In this document: positions 41,064-51,038 of the stretch, one piece after another
How positions within the stretch are numbered: position 1 is the stretch's first letter
Layout: every line of letters starts with the position of its first letter
Assembly (NCBI GenBank): GCA_029776225.1
Contig: JAKOTR010000011.1
Coordinates: 248,001-312,000, forward strand
From: Acidobacteriota bacterium
GTDB taxonomy: Bacteria; Acidobacteriota; Terriglobia; Bryobacterales; Bryobacteraceae
DNA length: 64,000 nt
Reading direction: 5' to 3'
Translations under genes and position numbers: made by a program
Notes under the pieces: generated by a model
Databases searched by the model: none
Seen by the model: only the letters and a program-made list of their open reading frames with translations
Told to the model about the DNA's origin: nothing

Positions 41064-41801
41064 ATGACTTATCCCTGGCAATTCGACGAAAGCGTTCAGA
41101 GGGGTACCGATTACGGGGATGAAGGCAACGTCACGGCGTACGATGAGCTCATGCTGCGGCTCCGCGACGTCGAGCGCGAAGCCGCGGAGATCGCCGAGGC
41201 AATTTCCCTGTCCCCCGACGCCGTGATCTGGGAAATCGGAACTGGGACCGGGGAGTGCGCCCTTCGCCTGGCCCGCTGCTGCCGCCACGTTTTCGCAACC
41301 GATGTCTCCGCCCCAATGCTGGCGTGCGCGCGGCGAAAGGCGGATGAGCGGAAGATTGCCAACGTCACATTCGAGATCGGCGGCTTCCGTTCGGGCTTCC
41401 AGCCCGATGGGCAACTTGACGCCGTGATTTCCCAGTTGGCGCTGCACCACCTTCCGGATTTCTGGAAATTCCAGGCGCTCGGCGCCATAAGCCGCAGGCT
41501 CCGGCCCCACGGGCGCCTGTACTTGAGAGACGTCGTGTTCCCTTCGCCGATTGATGATTATGACGCCTTCATTAATGCGGCGATTCAGGAGTTGAGGTTG
41601 AGCGCTGGGGAGGAAATCGCCACCCAGGCCGTCCGGCATTTCAAAGAGGAGTTTTCCACTCTGGACTGGATCCTGGAAGGCATGATGGAGCGAAACGGCC
41701 TGCGGATTTTGCGCAAGAGCCGCTCCGGAATCCTGACCGCTTACACCTGCGAGTCCGCCGGGATGCCTTTCAGCAGCGCCGCCGCTTCCTTTGCGAAGTA
41801 A
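41064..41801 (+). CDS. Class I SAM-dependent methyltransferase
   Basis: A 245-residue Rossmann-fold methyltransferase: motif [17 protein letters not shown], acidic strand ATDVSAPML, motif [16 protein letters not shown], and post-motif [14 protein letters not shown]. The LHHLPD form is common in small-molecule methylases. Acceptor unknown. The start lies four bases after a terminator and has no ribosome site, so expression may rely on read-through or a start inside. Its 3' end overlaps hemB by 61 nt on the opposite strand. Confidence 0.85.
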   Translation: MTYPWQFDESVQRGTDYGDEGNVTAYDELMLRLRDVEREAAEIAEAISLSPDAVIWEIGTGTGECALRLARCCRHVFATDVSAPMLACARRKADERKIANVTFEIGGFRSGFQPDGQLDAVISQLALHHLPDFWKFQALGAISRRLRPHGRLYLRDVVFPSPIDDYDAFINAAIQELRLSAGEEIATQAVRHFKEEFSTLDWILEGMMERNGLRILRKSRSGILTAYTCESAGMPFSSAAASFAK

Positions 41802-42736
41802 GTGATGATGATATCGGCGCCCGCGCGGCGGATCGAAGTTAGCGACTCCAACATCGCGCGCTGGCAATCGATCCAGCCGTTGCGCGCCGCCGCCATGATC
41901 ATGCTGAACTCGCCGCTCACCTGATAGGCCGCGATCGGAACAGTGAAGCGGTCGCGGGCCTGCCGGATGACGTCCAGGTAGGGCATGGCCGGCTTCACCA
42001 TGACGATGTCGGCGCCCTCCTCGATATCCAGCTCGATTTCCCGGAGCGCTTCGCGGCCGTTGGCCGGGTCCATCTGGTAGCTGCGCCGGTCGCCGAACTG
42101 CGGCGCCGATTCGGCCGCCTCGCGGAACGGGCCGTAAAACACGGAGGCGAATTTGGCGGCGTAGGACATGATCGGAGTGTTCTGGAACCCGGCCTCGTCG
42201 AGCGCCTTGCGGATGGCGGCCACGCGGCCGTCCATCATGTCCGACGGCGCGATCACATCGGCTCCGGCGCGCGCGTGGGAGACGGCGCTGCGTGCCAGCC
42301 ACTCGAGCGTGGCGTCGTTATCCACTTCGCCGTTGACCACCTTGCCGCAATGCCCGTGGCTGGTGTACTCGCAATTGCAGACGTCCGTGATCACGGTAAG
42401 GTCGGGCACCTCGGCCTTGATCGCCCGCACGGCGCGCTGCACGATGCCGTCCTCGGCGTAGGCCCCGGAAGCCATTTCGTCCTTGGACTCCGGGATTCCG
42501 AACATCAGCACACCGCCGAGTCCGAGGCGCCGCGCCTCGGCCGCCTCGCGCACGATGTTGTCCACGGAAAGCTGCGCGTGCCCCGGCATGGAGGCAATCT
42601 CCCTGCGGACACCGGTTCCCGGGCAGGCGAACAGCGGCAGGATAAACTGCGACGGCTCCAGCCGGGTTTCACGAACCAGCGAGCGAAGCGGCTCACTCGC
42701 GCGCAACCTTCTCATGCGGTGAATCGGGAAAGGCAT
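41741..42736 (-). CDS. hemB: Delta-aminolevulinic acid dehydratase (porphobilinogen synthase)
   Basis: Condenses two 5-aminolevulinates to porphobilinogen in heme synthesis. The 331 residues show the zinc-type Cys cluster in [14 protein letters not shown], the [10 protein letters not shown] motif, one active-site Lys in [18 protein letters not shown] and the Schiff-base Lys in [10 protein letters not shown]. The Cys-rich site indicates the zinc-dependent form, not the magnesium form. It follows the membrane-protein gene by one base. Confidence 0.96.
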   Translation of the reverse strand: MPFPIHRMRRLRASEPLRSLVRETRLEPSQFILPLFACPGTGVRREIASMPGHAQLSVDNIVREAAEARRLGLGGVLMFGIPESKDEMASGAYAEDGIVQRAVRAIKAEVPDLTVITDVCNCEYTSHGHCGKVVNGEVDNDATLEWLARSAVSHARAGADVIAPSDMMDGRVAAIRKALDEAGFQNTPIMSYAAKFASVFYGPFREAAESAPQFGDRRSYQMDPANGREALREIELDIEEGADIVMVKPAMPYLDVIRQARDRFTVPIAAYQVSGEFSMIMAAARNGWIDCQRAMLESLTSIRRAGADIIITYFAKEAAALLKGIPADSQV

Positions 42737-42737
42737 C

Positions 42738-43895
42738 TCAGCCCGATTTTAGCGCTACCAGGAGCGGCGCAACCATCTGGGCCGCTATTCTGGGGAGCAC
42801 CAATCCCAGCGGCGCCAGTGCCCACCACTGGCCGCGGGCCATTCCCGCCAGTGCCAGCAGCACGAGCAGCGGCGATAGCGTGCGCCCGAAGGCGTACGCC
42901 TCCGTCCAGATGTCGGGCCTCGCCAGAAACGCCAGCAGCACGGCGAACGCGGCAGCGGCGGCTTCCATCGGAGTCAGCTTCCGTGGCCGCAGGGCGAGTG
43001 CGGCAACCGCGAACCCGAATGCCGTCCAGATGCCGAACACGGCCAGGTAGTCCGTAGCGGCCGCAACGGCGTACCAGAGGCCGGTCACGGGGTACTGGAT
43101 GGGGTGAAGGGTGCGCGTGATGATCCCGCTCAGGGGCAACCAGGAGCACCAGGGGGTCAGGTCGGGAGCTGTGCGTGCCGACAGAAATGCCAGCCAGCCC
43201 AGGAAGGGAACGATGGCGGTCGAGTAGGTGAGGGCGCGCTTCCAGTCCTTCCGCACGAGCAGCCAGGCGCACCAGGCGAACACGAGTAGCAGGCCCGTCT
43301 CCCGCGCCAGCGGGGCGAGGACGAGTACCGGGTACAACTTCCAGGACGGCTCCGCTTCCGCATAGAGCGCGAACCCGATCGTAAGCGCGGCCAGCGCCGT
43401 ATCGATAGTCATGCGCTCGATGGAGACCAGCACGGCAGGCACGAGCAGAAAGGCCAGCCCCCAAGCCGGATGATGGCCGCAAATGCGGCAGTACCGGCTC
43501 AACCAGTAAGCGCCGAGGAACACCCAGGCCAGGGTAACGGCGAAGTACGCGGGGTCCACCCAGCGGCTTTGGCCGGCGGCAGCCGTCCAGGCCAGAAAGG
43601 GAACCAGAATCCGGCGCCAGCGCAGGCGCGGGTTATCCACATAGTCATCCATTCCCCGGTTCAGAAAGGGGTCGTGCGCGATGTAGTGATAGAACTGGCC
43701 GTCGTAACCGGCGCTGCCGGGCAGCCTGTAAATGCCTTCTGAAGCAAGCTCCGGCGGAATGCGACCGTAATCACCGGTGTAGAACAGCGCCGTCCAGTTC
43801 CCGTCGTAGTGCCACGTCACGAGGAGAGTCTGCCAGCCCAGAGCAAGGGCGCAGCAGAGCAACGCGTAAATCAGACTCGACCTATGCTCGCGCAC
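42738..43895 (-). CDS. Polytopic membrane protein, GT-C/mannosyltransferase-like
   Basis: The 385 residues have about nine hydrophobic helices. Near the N-terminus [13 protein letters not shown] and [14 protein letters not shown] are reminiscent of the luminal acidic loop of GT-C glycosyltransferases and of a widespread family of uncharacterised acidobacterial membrane proteins. No catalytic assignment is safe. It is encoded just upstream of hemB on the same strand. Confidence 0.65.
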   Translation of the reverse strand: MREHRSSLIYALLCCALALGWQTLLVTWHYDGNWTALFYTGDYGRIPPELASEGIYRLPGSAGYDGQFYHYIAHDPFLNRGMDDYVDNPRLRWRRILVPFLAWTAAAGQSRWVDPAYFAVTLAWVFLGAYWLSRYCRICGHHPAWGLAFLLVPAVLVSIERMTIDTALAALTIGFALYAEAEPSWKLYPVLVLAPLARETGLLLVFAWCAWLLVRKDWKRALTYSTAIVPFLGWLAFLSARTAPDLTPWCSWLPLSGIITRTLHPIQYPVTGLWYAVAAATDYLAVFGIWTAFGFAVAALALRPRKLTPMEAAAAAFAVLLAFLARPDIWTEAYAFGRTLSPLLVLLALAGMARGQWWALAPLGLVLPRIAAQMVAPLLVALKSG

Positions 43896-43970
43896 GCCGC
43901 CAGCTTAGCAGAACGGCCGCGTGAACCGTTAGCCGCGCGCGGCCACGTGCATACGCCATACAATGGGTTT

Positions 43971-44270
43971 GTGGCTAAATCGAAGAAAGCGCCCGCCGTG
44001 TGCGCGCGGCGGTACTTTGTGAGCGGCCGGGTACAGGGAGTCGGCTTCCGCTGGTTTGTGGAGAAGGTGGCTCGTGACCTGGACCTGACCGGCTATACGC
44101 GCAATCTGTCCGACGGCCGCGTGGAAGTCTATGCCGTCGGCCCGGCTGAGAAGCTGTCCGAGCTGTCAGGCCACCTGCACGTGGGACCGCGCATGGCTCA
44201 CGTTCAACAGGTTGAGGAAGTCGAAGCCGAGATGTTAGATTACAGTGATTTCCGAATCGAGTACTTCTGA
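43971..44270 (+). CDS. acyP: Acylphosphatase
   Basis: A 99-residue enzyme hydrolysing acyl phosphates. Start GTG 43971; the frame is open further upstream but the conserved region begins at [18 protein letters not shown], whose Arg binds phosphate, with the catalytic Asn in [16 protein letters not shown]. Its TGA overlaps the ATG of apt by one base. Confidence 0.93.
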   Translation: MAKSKKAPAVCARRYFVSGRVQGVGFRWFVEKVARDLDLTGYTRNLSDGRVEVYAVGPAEKLSELSGHLHVGPRMAHVQQVEEVEAEMLDYSDFRIEYF

Positions 44271-44809
44271 TGAGCGAACTCGCTGTTGTCCCAGATCTGA
44301 AGAAACTGATCCGCGCGGTGCCCGACTTTCCCAAGCCGGGCATCCTGTTCTACGACATCACCACCCTGCTGAAAGATAAGACGGGGCTGAAGATAGTCAT
44401 CGACGCCCTGGCCGATCATTACCGCAACTCCGCCATCGACGTGGTGCTCGGCATCGAGGCGCGGGGCTTCATCTTCGGGCCGGCGCTGGCCTATGCCCTG
44501 GGGACAGGGTTTGTTCCCGTGCGCAAACCCAAGAAGCTGCCGGCCGAGATCGTCAGCGTGGAATACCAGCTCGAGTACGGGTTCGACAGCCTGGAAATCC
44601 ACAAGGACGCGATCGAAAAGGGCCAGCGCGTGCTGATCGTGGACGACGTGCTGGCGACCGGAGGCACCGCTGCCGCGGTGGCGAAACTCGTGGAGAAACT
44701 GGGCGGCCGGGTAGCCGGCCTGGGCTTTGTGCTCGAGCTGCTGTTTTTGAACGGCCGCGCCAAGCTGGCCGGGCACGACGTCTACTCGCTGCTGCAGTTT
44801 GAGAAATGA
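44270..44809 (+). CDS. apt: Adenine phosphoribosyltransferase
   Basis: Salvages adenine with PRPP. The 179 residues show [36 protein letters not shown] and the PRPP loop [17 protein letters not shown]. It belongs to a tightly packed plus-strand run: one-base overlap with acyP and four-base overlap with ispE. Confidence 0.96.
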   Translation: MSELAVVPDLKKLIRAVPDFPKPGILFYDITTLLKDKTGLKIVIDALADHYRNSAIDVVLGIEARGFIFGPALAYALGTGFVPVRKPKKLPAEIVSVEYQLEYGFDSLEIHKDAIEKGQRVLIVDDVLATGGTAAAVAKLVEKLGGRVAGLGFVLELLFLNGRAKLAGHDVYSLLQFEK

Positions 44810-45750
44810 ACTCCCTCCCCCGCCGGGCGCGGTTGAGCGCGCCGGCGAAAATTAACCTGAGCCTGAAGGTTCTGCACAAGCGGCCGGACGGCTTCCACGA
44901 GCTGCGCACCATCTTTCAGACAGTGTCGCTGGCCGACACGCTCGACGTGGAGTTCACTCCCGGGCCTGCCACGAGTATCGAGGTGGCCTCGGACCCGGAA
45001 ATCCCGGGGAACCTCGTCCAGCGCGCTGCGGAGCTAGCCTTTGACCTGATGCGGGTCACTGGCCGCGTGAGTATCCGTCTGAAGAAGCGCATTCCCATGG
45101 GCGCCGGCCTGGGCGGCGGATCGAGCGATGCGGCCGCGGTGCTGCTGGCGCTGCCGGTGCTGGCCGGACGGACGCTGCCGCTGCCGGTGCTGCTCAACGC
45201 CGCGGCATGTCTGGGGAGCGACGTACCCTTTTTCCTGCTCGGCGGGACCGCCGCCGCGACCGGCCGCGGCACAGAATTGTACCCTCTGCCCGACCGGCGC
45301 GCGGGCGCGGCTTTGCTGGTTGCGCCCGATATCCACGTCTCGACCCCCGAGGCGTATCAGGCGCTCAACCGCCCGGATGAATTGACTTCAGCGGCATGGC
45401 AAAATATCATAAGTAGTTTCCAGTCTGATGCTTGGGACGAGGAAACCGCTTCTCCGGGCGAAAATGACTTCGAACCTGTGGTTTTCCTGAAGCACCCAAG
45501 GCTGCAAATCCTCAAACAGCAACTTGAAAGGCTGGGCGCGGACCGTGCGATGTTGAGCGGCAGCGGGGCAGCGCTTTACGGGCTGTTTGCGGACCGCGGG
45601 CGAGCCGAGCGGGCGGCGGCGGAGTTTCGCGGCGAGCGAGTGTTTGTGGTTTCGCTGCTCAGGCGTGCGAGTTACCGTGCATTATGGTGGAGGCGGTTGG
45701 GCGAGCACATATCGCGGAGAGTATGGCCACCCCAAAGCAGGTACGCATGA
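44806..45750 (+). CDS. ispE: 4-diphosphocytidyl-2-C-methyl-D-erythritol kinase
   Basis: A GHMP kinase of the MEP isoprenoid pathway. The 314 residues have the N-terminal [20 protein letters not shown] with the catalytic Lys, ATP loop [14 protein letters not shown] and closing [12 protein letters not shown]. The last about 40 residues are basic and extend past the usual end. It overlaps prs by four bases; ispE-prs is a common order. Confidence 0.95.
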   Translation: MNSLPRRARLSAPAKINLSLKVLHKRPDGFHELRTIFQTVSLADTLDVEFTPGPATSIEVASDPEIPGNLVQRAAELAFDLMRVTGRVSIRLKKRIPMGAGLGGGSSDAAAVLLALPVLAGRTLPLPVLLNAAACLGSDVPFFLLGGTAAATGRGTELYPLPDRRAGAALLVAPDIHVSTPEAYQALNRPDELTSAAWQNIISSFQSDAWDEETASPGENDFEPVVFLKHPRLQILKQQLERLGADRAMLSGSGAALYGLFADRGRAERAAAEFRGERVFVVSLLRRASYRALWWRRLGEHISRRVWPPQSRYA

Positions 45751-46694
45751 TGGATTCCAACCGGATCAAGATCTTTACGGGTAATGCCAACCCGGCCCTG
45801 GCCAAAGAGCTGTGCGCGTTTCTCAATTTGCCGCTCGGTGCAGCCGCGGTGAAGTCGTTCGCCGACGGCGAGATCCATCTTCAGATCCTGGAGAACGTTC
45901 GCGGCGCCGATGTTTTCGTCGTCCAGCCGACTTCCAAGCCGGTGGAGCGCCATCTGATGGAGCTCCTGCTGATGATTGACGCCTTGCGGCGCGCTTCAGC
46001 AGACCGGATCACCGCAGTGCTACCCTATTATGGGTACGCCAGGCAGGACCGGAAAGACAGACCTCGAGTCCCCATTTCGGCGAAACTCATCGCCAAGCTA
46101 CTGGAAACGGCCGGAGCGGACCGGATTCTGGCGCTCGACCTGCACGCGGCCCAGATACAGGGGTTTTTCGACATCCCGGTGGACCACCTGTTCGCCACGC
46201 CGGTAATGATCGAGTACATGAAGACGATCCAGACGCCGTCGACGATCGTGGTTTCGCCGGATGCGGGCGGCGTGGAACGGGCGCGCGCCTTCGCCAAGCG
46301 GATGAATGTCCCGCTGGCGATCATCGACAAGCGCCGCGAGGACGTGAACGTGGCCGAGGTGGTGCACATCATCGGCGAGGTCGAAGGCAGGGACTGCCTG
46401 ATGGTGGACGATTTGATCGACACCGGGGGAACCCTGGTGAAAGGGGCGGAGGCGCTGATGCGGGCCGGCGCGAACAGTGTGACGGCTTGCGCAACGCACG
46501 CGGTGCTCTCGCCCTCGGCTGTAGAGAAGCTTGAGAATTCGAAGATTCGGGAAGTCGTGCTGACCAACTCGATTCCGTTGTCGGAGGAAGCGCGGCGTTC
46601 GACCAAGATCCGGACGCTGTCGGTGGCGCCGCTTCTGGCGAAGGCCATACAGTCCATCCACGAGGAAACGAGCGTCAGCACATTGTTTGTATAG
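45747..46694 (+). CDS. prs: Ribose-phosphate pyrophosphokinase (PRPP synthetase)
   Basis: Makes PRPP, used by Apt and PncB encoded in the same window. I choose the ATG at 45747, which overlaps the ispE stop (ATGA), giving 315 residues. Motifs: KSFADGEIHLQI, YYGYARQDRKDRPR, VVSPDAGGVERARAFAKRM and PRPP loop VDDLIDTGGTL. Upstream ATGs at 45684 and 45723 would only add non-homologous residues inside ispE. Confidence 0.96.
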   Translation: MMDSNRIKIFTGNANPALAKELCAFLNLPLGAAAVKSFADGEIHLQILENVRGADVFVVQPTSKPVERHLMELLLMIDALRRASADRITAVLPYYGYARQDRKDRPRVPISAKLIAKLLETAGADRILALDLHAAQIQGFFDIPVDHLFATPVMIEYMKTIQTPSTIVVSPDAGGVERARAFAKRMNVPLAIIDKRREDVNVAEVVHIIGEVEGRDCLMVDDLIDTGGTLVKGAEALMRAGANSVTACATHAVLSPSAVEKLENSKIREVVLTNSIPLSEEARRSTKIRTLSVAPLLAKAIQSIHEETSVSTLFV

Positions 46695-46767
46695 GAATTC
46701 GCGGACCCGGCAACGCAACCCACGTCCAACTGGCGGACTTGCGATCCGGGCAGAGTAAGGAGAACGA

Positions 46768-47460
46768 ATGCGAACAGCGATTAAGATTGACGCCGTGCCC
46801 CGGCCCGCCCGGGGAAAGAACGAAGCGCGGCGTCTGCGCGCGCAGGGAATGATCCCCGCGGTGCTGTATGGGGGGTATCAGGATAGTGTCGCGGTCGCCG
46901 TCAACCCCAAGGATGTCCTCAAGATCCTGCACAGCAAGACCGGGCACAACACGATTTTCGACGTGAATGTCCGCGGCGGGGAGAGCTCGCCGGCGATGTT
47001 CGTGGACTGGCAGTACGATCCGGTCAAGGACACGCTGCTGCACGTGGATTTGAAGCGCATCGATCTGACCAAGCGCATCCGGGTGTCCGTACCGGTGGTG
47101 ACGCACGGAGAACCCAAGGGGGTCAAGGCGCAGGGCGGGCTGCTTGAAATCGTCACCCGCGAAGTGGAGATCGAGTGCCTCCCGGATGAGATTCCCGAGC
47201 AGTTCAACGTTGACACGACCGAGCTGCTGATCGGGCAGAGCATCCGGGCGGGCGACCTGGCCCTGCAAGGTTCGATGAAGCTCGTGACCTCGGCCGATAA
47301 TGTGATCGCCCACGTTGTGGCGCTCCGGGCCGAGGCGGCGCCAACGGCCGAGGCCGCCCCCGAGGCTGCTGCCACTCCTGCTGCCGGCGAATCCGAGCCC
47401 CAGGTTATCAAGAAGGGCAAGAAGGAAGAGGAAGCCGAGGCCGAGGGCAAGAAGAAGTAG
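46768..47460 (+). CDS. rplY: 50S ribosomal protein L25 (CTC/TL5 type)
   Basis: Binds 5S rRNA. Start ATG 46768 after AAGGAG. The 230 residues contain the L25 domain (RGKNEARRLRAQGMIPAVLYG) and the C-terminal TL5 domain (VSVPVVTHGEPKGV, LPDEIPEQFNVDTTELLIGQ), so this is the long form, followed by an Ala/Glu/Lys-rich tail. Sits between prs and pth, the usual order. Confidence 0.96.
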   Translation: MRTAIKIDAVPRPARGKNEARRLRAQGMIPAVLYGGYQDSVAVAVNPKDVLKILHSKTGHNTIFDVNVRGGESSPAMFVDWQYDPVKDTLLHVDLKRIDLTKRIRVSVPVVTHGEPKGVKAQGGLLEIVTREVEIECLPDEIPEQFNVDTTELLIGQSIRAGDLALQGSMKLVTSADNVIAHVVALRAEAAPTAEAAPEAAATPAAGESEPQVIKKGKKEEEAEAEGKKK

Positions 47461-47481
47461 CAGCCCGGCCCGCCCTGAGCG

Positions 47482-48075
47482 ATGGTTGAGTGGCTGGTGG
47501 TCGGGCTCGGCAATCCCGGCGAGGAGTACGAGTATTCTCCGCACAACATCGGTTTCATGGTGGTCGATCGTCTGGCCGAGGGGTGCGGGGTGCGCGTCAA
47601 GCGCAAGGACTCCAGAGCGCTGGTCGGCCGGGCGGCCATCGGGAATCAGGCGGTGCTGCTGGCCAAGCCGCAAACGTACATGAACCTGAGCGGCGAGGCG
47701 GTGAAACCGCTGCTGGAAAAGAACTCGCTCACGGCGGAGCGGCTGATCGTGATTTACGACGATCACGATCTGCCGTGGACGGCGCTGCGGATCCGCCCGC
47801 GCGGTTCGGCGGGCGGGCATCACGGCATGGAATCCGTGATCCGCTGCATTGGAACAACGGAGTTTACGCGGGTACGCCTTGGCATCGATTCCACGCGGGG
47901 CCGGGCGGAACCGGAATATCTGCTCAAGCCGTTCCGGCGGGAGCAGCGTTTGGAATTGGACGACTTCCTGGACTATGCGGCCCAGGCGGTCGGTTCCATA
48001 ATTTCCGAGGGCGTCGAGATGGCCATGACGAAATTCAATCGTCGCGCCCGAGGTGAAAAAACCGAGGAAGAATGA
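47482..48075 (+). CDS. pth: Peptidyl-tRNA hydrolase
   Basis: Releases tRNA from stalled peptidyl-tRNA. The 197 residues open VVGLGNPGEEYEYSPHNIGFM with catalytic Asn and His, then KPQTYMNLSGEAV, IYDDHDLPWTALRIRPRGSAGGHHGMES (in part) and FTRVRLGI. The stop overlaps rpsF by four bases. Confidence 0.96.
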   Translation: MVEWLVVGLGNPGEEYEYSPHNIGFMVVDRLAEGCGVRVKRKDSRALVGRAAIGNQAVLLAKPQTYMNLSGEAVKPLLEKNSLTAERLIVIYDDHDLPWTALRIRPRGSAGGHHGMESVIRCIGTTEFTRVRLGIDSTRGRAEPEYLLKPFRREQRLELDDFLDYAAQAVGSIISEGVEMAMTKFNRRARGEKTEEE

Positions 48076-48548
48076 GAATTTACGAAGAACTGTTTATACT
48101 GTTTATCGTGAGGCCGGACGTTCCCGAAGAGGAGATCGACCAGCTCATCGAACAAACGAAACAGGTAATAACCGGCGGCGGAGGCACGGTCGAGAAGGCT
48201 GAGAAGTGGGGCGTCCGCAAGCTCGCCTACCGGGTGAAGAAGCGCGAAGAAGGTTACTACGTTCTGCTCCAGTTCGCCTCCGGGCCGGACGTTGTGAAGG
48301 AAATCGAGCGCCGGTTCCGGGTCAGTGACCTGGTGATGAAGTATTTGACCGTGCGCGTGGACGAGAAGCTGAAGAAGATCGAGAAGCGCAGGAAGCAGCG
48401 CGAGAAGAGAGCGAAGCGCAAGCCCGCGCCGGTAGCAGCGGCGCCGAGCGCCCCCGCGCCCGCCCCTGTGGCTGCGGCGCCCGCACCTGGCGTACCGGCG
48501 GCGGAGCGGACGGAAGAACCACCGGCGGAAGGCGCCGGGAAGGAGTAA
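48072..48548 (+). CDS. rpsF: 30S ribosomal protein S6 with Ala/Pro-rich extension
   Basis: The first about 95 residues are S6 (YEELFILFIVRPDVPEEEID, VEKAEKWGVRKLAYRVKK). A basic stretch and an Ala/Pro-rich tail of about 45 residues extend the usual length to 158. No ssb gene separates rpsF from rpsR, unlike many bacteria. Because rpsF overlaps pth there is no room for an S6:S18-binding leader immediately upstream. Confidence 0.95.
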   Translation: MRIYEELFILFIVRPDVPEEEIDQLIEQTKQVITGGGGTVEKAEKWGVRKLAYRVKKREEGYYVLLQFASGPDVVKEIERRFRVSDLVMKYLTVRVDEKLKKIEKRRKQREKRAKRKPAPVAAAPSAPAPAPVAAAPAPGVPAAERTEEPPAEGAGKE

Positions 48549-48554
48549 TCGACC

Positions 48555-48854
48555 ATGGCGGAAACCAGAGGTGGAAGACCCATCAGCGCGTCGGAGCAGC
48601 CCACGGGAGCCGATAAGGCCGTAGCCGGAAAGAAGCAGTACTTCCGGCGCAAGAAGGTCTGCCGGTTCTGCGTGGAAAAGATCGATGACATCAATTACAA
48701 GGATGTCAAGACGCTGAGTGCGTTCATCACGGAGCGCGGAAAGATCGTCCCGCGGCGGCTCTCGGGCGTCTGCACTCCGCACCAGAAGCGGCTGAGCGAG
48801 GCGATCAAGCAGGCGCGCAACATCGCGTTGCTGCCGTTCACGACGAAGCTCTAA
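48555..48854 (+). CDS. rpsR: 30S ribosomal protein S18 (Cys-containing form)
   Basis: The 99 residues include [19 protein letters not shown] and [17 protein letters not shown], the conserved S18 core. The Cys pair plus the later Cys/His make this the presumed zinc-binding form. An N-terminal extension of about 28 residues is present. Confidence 0.96.
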   Translation: MAETRGGRPISASEQPTGADKAVAGKKQYFRRKKVCRFCVEKIDDINYKDVKTLSAFITERGKIVPRRLSGVCTPHQKRLSEAIKQARNIALLPFTTKL

Positions 48855-48870
48855 GGCAGGAGGGAATTCG

Positions 48871-49323
48871 ATGGAAGTCATCCTGAGAGAAGACATCGAG
48901 AAACTGGGCAGCCGCGGACAGATCGTGAAGGTCGCCGACGGCTACGCGCGGAACTTCCTGCTGCCAAGAAGGCTGGCGGTCGTCGCCACGGAAGCGAACA
49001 AGAAGATCGTGGAACAGGAGCGGCAGGCCCACCTGCGCCGGGAGGCCAAGGAAAAGGCTGCGGCCGAGGAACTGGCCAAGATGATGGCCGGCGTGGTGCT
49101 GACCATCGCGCAGAAAGCGGGCGAGCAGGAGCAGTTGTTCGGCTCCGTCACCGCCAAGGACATCGCGGAAGCGCTGGCGCAGCAGGGCTATCAGGTGGAC
49201 CGGCGCAAGGTTCACCTGGAAGACCCGATCAAGCAACTTGGCGAGTACAAAGTACCGATCCGCTTGCACCGGGAAGTCACCGTGGAGATCACCGTGCAGG
49301 TGGTCCCCGAAGCCACGGAATAA
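48871..49323 (+). CDS. rplI: 50S ribosomal protein L9
   Basis: The 150 residues start MEVILREDIEKLGSRGQIV with VADGYARNFLLPRRLAV, the L9 N-terminal domain, followed by the long connecting helix (EQERQAHLRREAKEKAAAEEL in part) and the C-terminal domain. Ribosome site AGGAGG precedes it. It ends the ribosomal gene run. Confidence 0.97.
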   Translation: MEVILREDIEKLGSRGQIVKVADGYARNFLLPRRLAVVATEANKKIVEQERQAHLRREAKEKAAAEELAKMMAGVVLTIAQKAGEQEQLFGSVTAKDIAEALAQQGYQVDRRKVHLEDPIKQLGEYKVPIRLHREVTVEITVQVVPEATE

Positions 49324-49330
49324 CCGATAA

Positions 49331-49358
49331 GGCGGGCGCGCCCGGCTGCGTGCCCGCC
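49331..49358 (+). terminator. Hairpin after rplI
   Basis: GGCGGGC (49331-49337) and GCCCGCC (49352-49358) form a 7-bp stem. No U tract follows, so it may slow or partly end transcription before the HEAT-repeat gene. Confidence 0.35.
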
Positions 49359-49366
49359 ATGAATTC

Positions 49367-50902
49367 ATGCCAGTCATACTCAGTCCGGAAGAGTACCCTT
49401 CCCATTCCACGTACGATCTGCTCCGGGCGGCTGCCCGCCTCCAGGTGGGCATGGATCACCGCCTGCTGCGGGTAATTCTCGACCGGGGCGAGGCCGTGTT
49501 CCCGGACCTCCTGCGCCTCCTCAAGGAAGACCGCGAGGACGACCGGGTCGACCTGGACGACGACCTGCTCGCCATCGCCCGCCAACTGCGGACGCCAGCT
49601 TCTTTGCCTTTCCTGCTGGAATACGCCTCCACCTACGGCTTTGAATTTCAGGACGAGCTGACGCTGGCGTTTGTGGAGCTGGGGGCAGCGGCAGTGGAAC
49701 CGCTGCTTGAACTGCACAAGCAATCCAACGGCGCGCCCGACGTCGCTTTCACGCTCGCCGCTCTCGGGGTACGCGACCCGCGGATATTGGAGGTGCTGCT
49801 GCGCGGATTCGCGGCCGACCCGTACGAGGGCGCGATGCAACTGGGCATATACGGGGATCCGGCGGCCAAACCGGTGCTGGAGGAGGCGCTGGCGAAGGCG
49901 GAGGACGACGCCACGCGGCGCGCAATCGCCGGAGCGCTCGAAGATCTGGCTTCGGAAAAGCCTTCCGAGCCCCCGGAAGCGTACGACATCTGGGACGAGT
50001 ACCCCGAGGAGGAAGACCCTTACTTCGATGAGCTCAGCGACGGGGAACTCGTGGAGTTCTTGAACAGTCCGGTGGCGGCGTACCGGGCGGGAGCAGTCCG
50101 GACGCTTGGCGCCGGAGAACTGAACCGCGAACAGGCGGCGCGGATCCTGGAGCTGGCCAAAAACGACCCCGACGTGGAAGTTCGCGCGAACTGCTGGGAA
50201 GCTCTGGCGAAGCGCATCGACGACGAGGAACTGGACGCGGAAATCCTTGCGGCGATGCACAGCCGCCTGGACGACGGCTCCGCGCCCCCCGTGGAGCGCG
50301 CCGGCATCGCCACGGCATTAGCCGCGAGGGGCGAGGAAGGACGGCTTTATTACACGATCCGCGAACTCGCGGCTATTCCCGAGGCACGCGCGCAGGCGAT
50401 CAAAGCGATGTCGGCATCCGGAGACAGCCGGTTCATCGACTTGATTCCGCCGTACCTGAATGACCCCGACCCCAAGGTTCGGGAGCAGGCGGTGCTGGCC
50501 GTGGGCTGGTTTGGGATCGTCTCTCAATTGAGCAAAGTTGAGCAGCTCTTCAAAGACGAACGGGTGCGCAACGCTGCTCTCTACGCGTATTGTCTGGCTG
50601 CTCCCGGTCCTGTGTCGCCCGCGCGCGCGCGCAGCCTGTTCCGGAGAATCGAGAATCTTGCGGGCGGCCTGTCGGGCGATGAGGCTGGCGTGGTCGGGCA
50701 AGGGCTCGACGACCGTCTTCGGATGGACGGGTACGAGCCGGTATTCGAGGTCCGCTTCAGCGAATGGGGCGAGGAAGAATACAGCGAAGACGAAGAGGAA
50801 GATAGCCAGGAACCGCCGGCGGCTCCCGCCGCCAAAGTCGGCCGCAACGATCCCTGCCCCTGTGGCAGCGGCAAGAAATACAAGAAGTGCTGCGGCAAGT
50901 AG
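49367..50902 (+). CDS. HEAT-repeat protein with C-terminal SEC-C zinc motif
   Basis: The 511-residue soluble protein is mostly paired helices of HEAT/PBS type (PASLPFLLEYASTYGFEFQ, RILELAKNDPDVEVRANCWEAL in part, IPPYLNDPDPKVREQAVLAV). An acidic segment (about 205-225 and 465-480) separates the last part, and residues about 492-511 are a SEC-C motif (GRNDPCPCGSGKKYKKCC) that binds zinc. SEC-C domains contact the ribosome or SecB in other proteins, and the gene directly follows ribosomal genes, but the function is unknown. Confidence 0.85.
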   Translation: MPVILSPEEYPSHSTYDLLRAAARLQVGMDHRLLRVILDRGEAVFPDLLRLLKEDREDDRVDLDDDLLAIARQLRTPASLPFLLEYASTYGFEFQDELTLAFVELGAAAVEPLLELHKQSNGAPDVAFTLAALGVRDPRILEVLLRGFAADPYEGAMQLGIYGDPAAKPVLEEALAKAEDDATRRAIAGALEDLASEKPSEPPEAYDIWDEYPEEEDPYFDELSDGELVEFLNSPVAAYRAGAVRTLGAGELNREQAARILELAKNDPDVEVRANCWEALAKRIDDEELDAEILAAMHSRLDDGSAPPVERAGIATALAARGEEGRLYYTIRELAAIPEARAQAIKAMSASGDSRFIDLIPPYLNDPDPKVREQAVLAVGWFGIVSQLSKVEQLFKDERVRNAALYAYCLAAPGPVSPARARSLFRRIENLAGGLSGDEAGVVGQGLDDRLRMDGYEPVFEVRFSEWGEEEYSEDEEEDSQEPPAAPAAKVGRNDPCPCGSGKKYKKCCGK

Positions 50903-50970
50903 CCGCGCGCTTCACGGGTCTCGCGAAGCAGCCGTTGAGTTTTCCTTGCCCGGGTGGTATTCTGTTCTCG

Positions 50971-51038
50971 AACGTGGATTGATTTAGAGCCTGAGGGCTC
51001 GGCTACTTGCAACCACGTCAAAAAAAAGTGCTAAAGGC
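50971..51038 (+). promoter_or_regulatory. Candidate SAM-II/SAM-V family riboswitch aptamer
   Basis: P1 stem ACGTGG (50972-50977) pairs with CCACGT (51013-51018). The loop contains GATTTAG (50981-50987), a small hairpin GAGCC-TGAG-GGCTC (50987-51000) and CTTGCAA (51006-51012) just before P1 closes. An eight-A run (51020-51027) and GTGCTAAAGG (51028-51037) follow. P1, GATTTA, CTTGCA and GCTAAA in this order are the conserved marks of SAM-II and SAM-V riboswitches as I remember them. TTTAG in the loop is complementary to CTAAA at 51031-51035, giving the required pseudoknot. The extra loop hairpin is not typical. No covariance search was run. Confidence 0.72.

Noticed and set aside
40560-42302. 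580-residue minus-strand open frame
   Set aside because: It covers the ACT and methyltransferase genes in antisense and part of hemB in another frame; no domain is recognisable.
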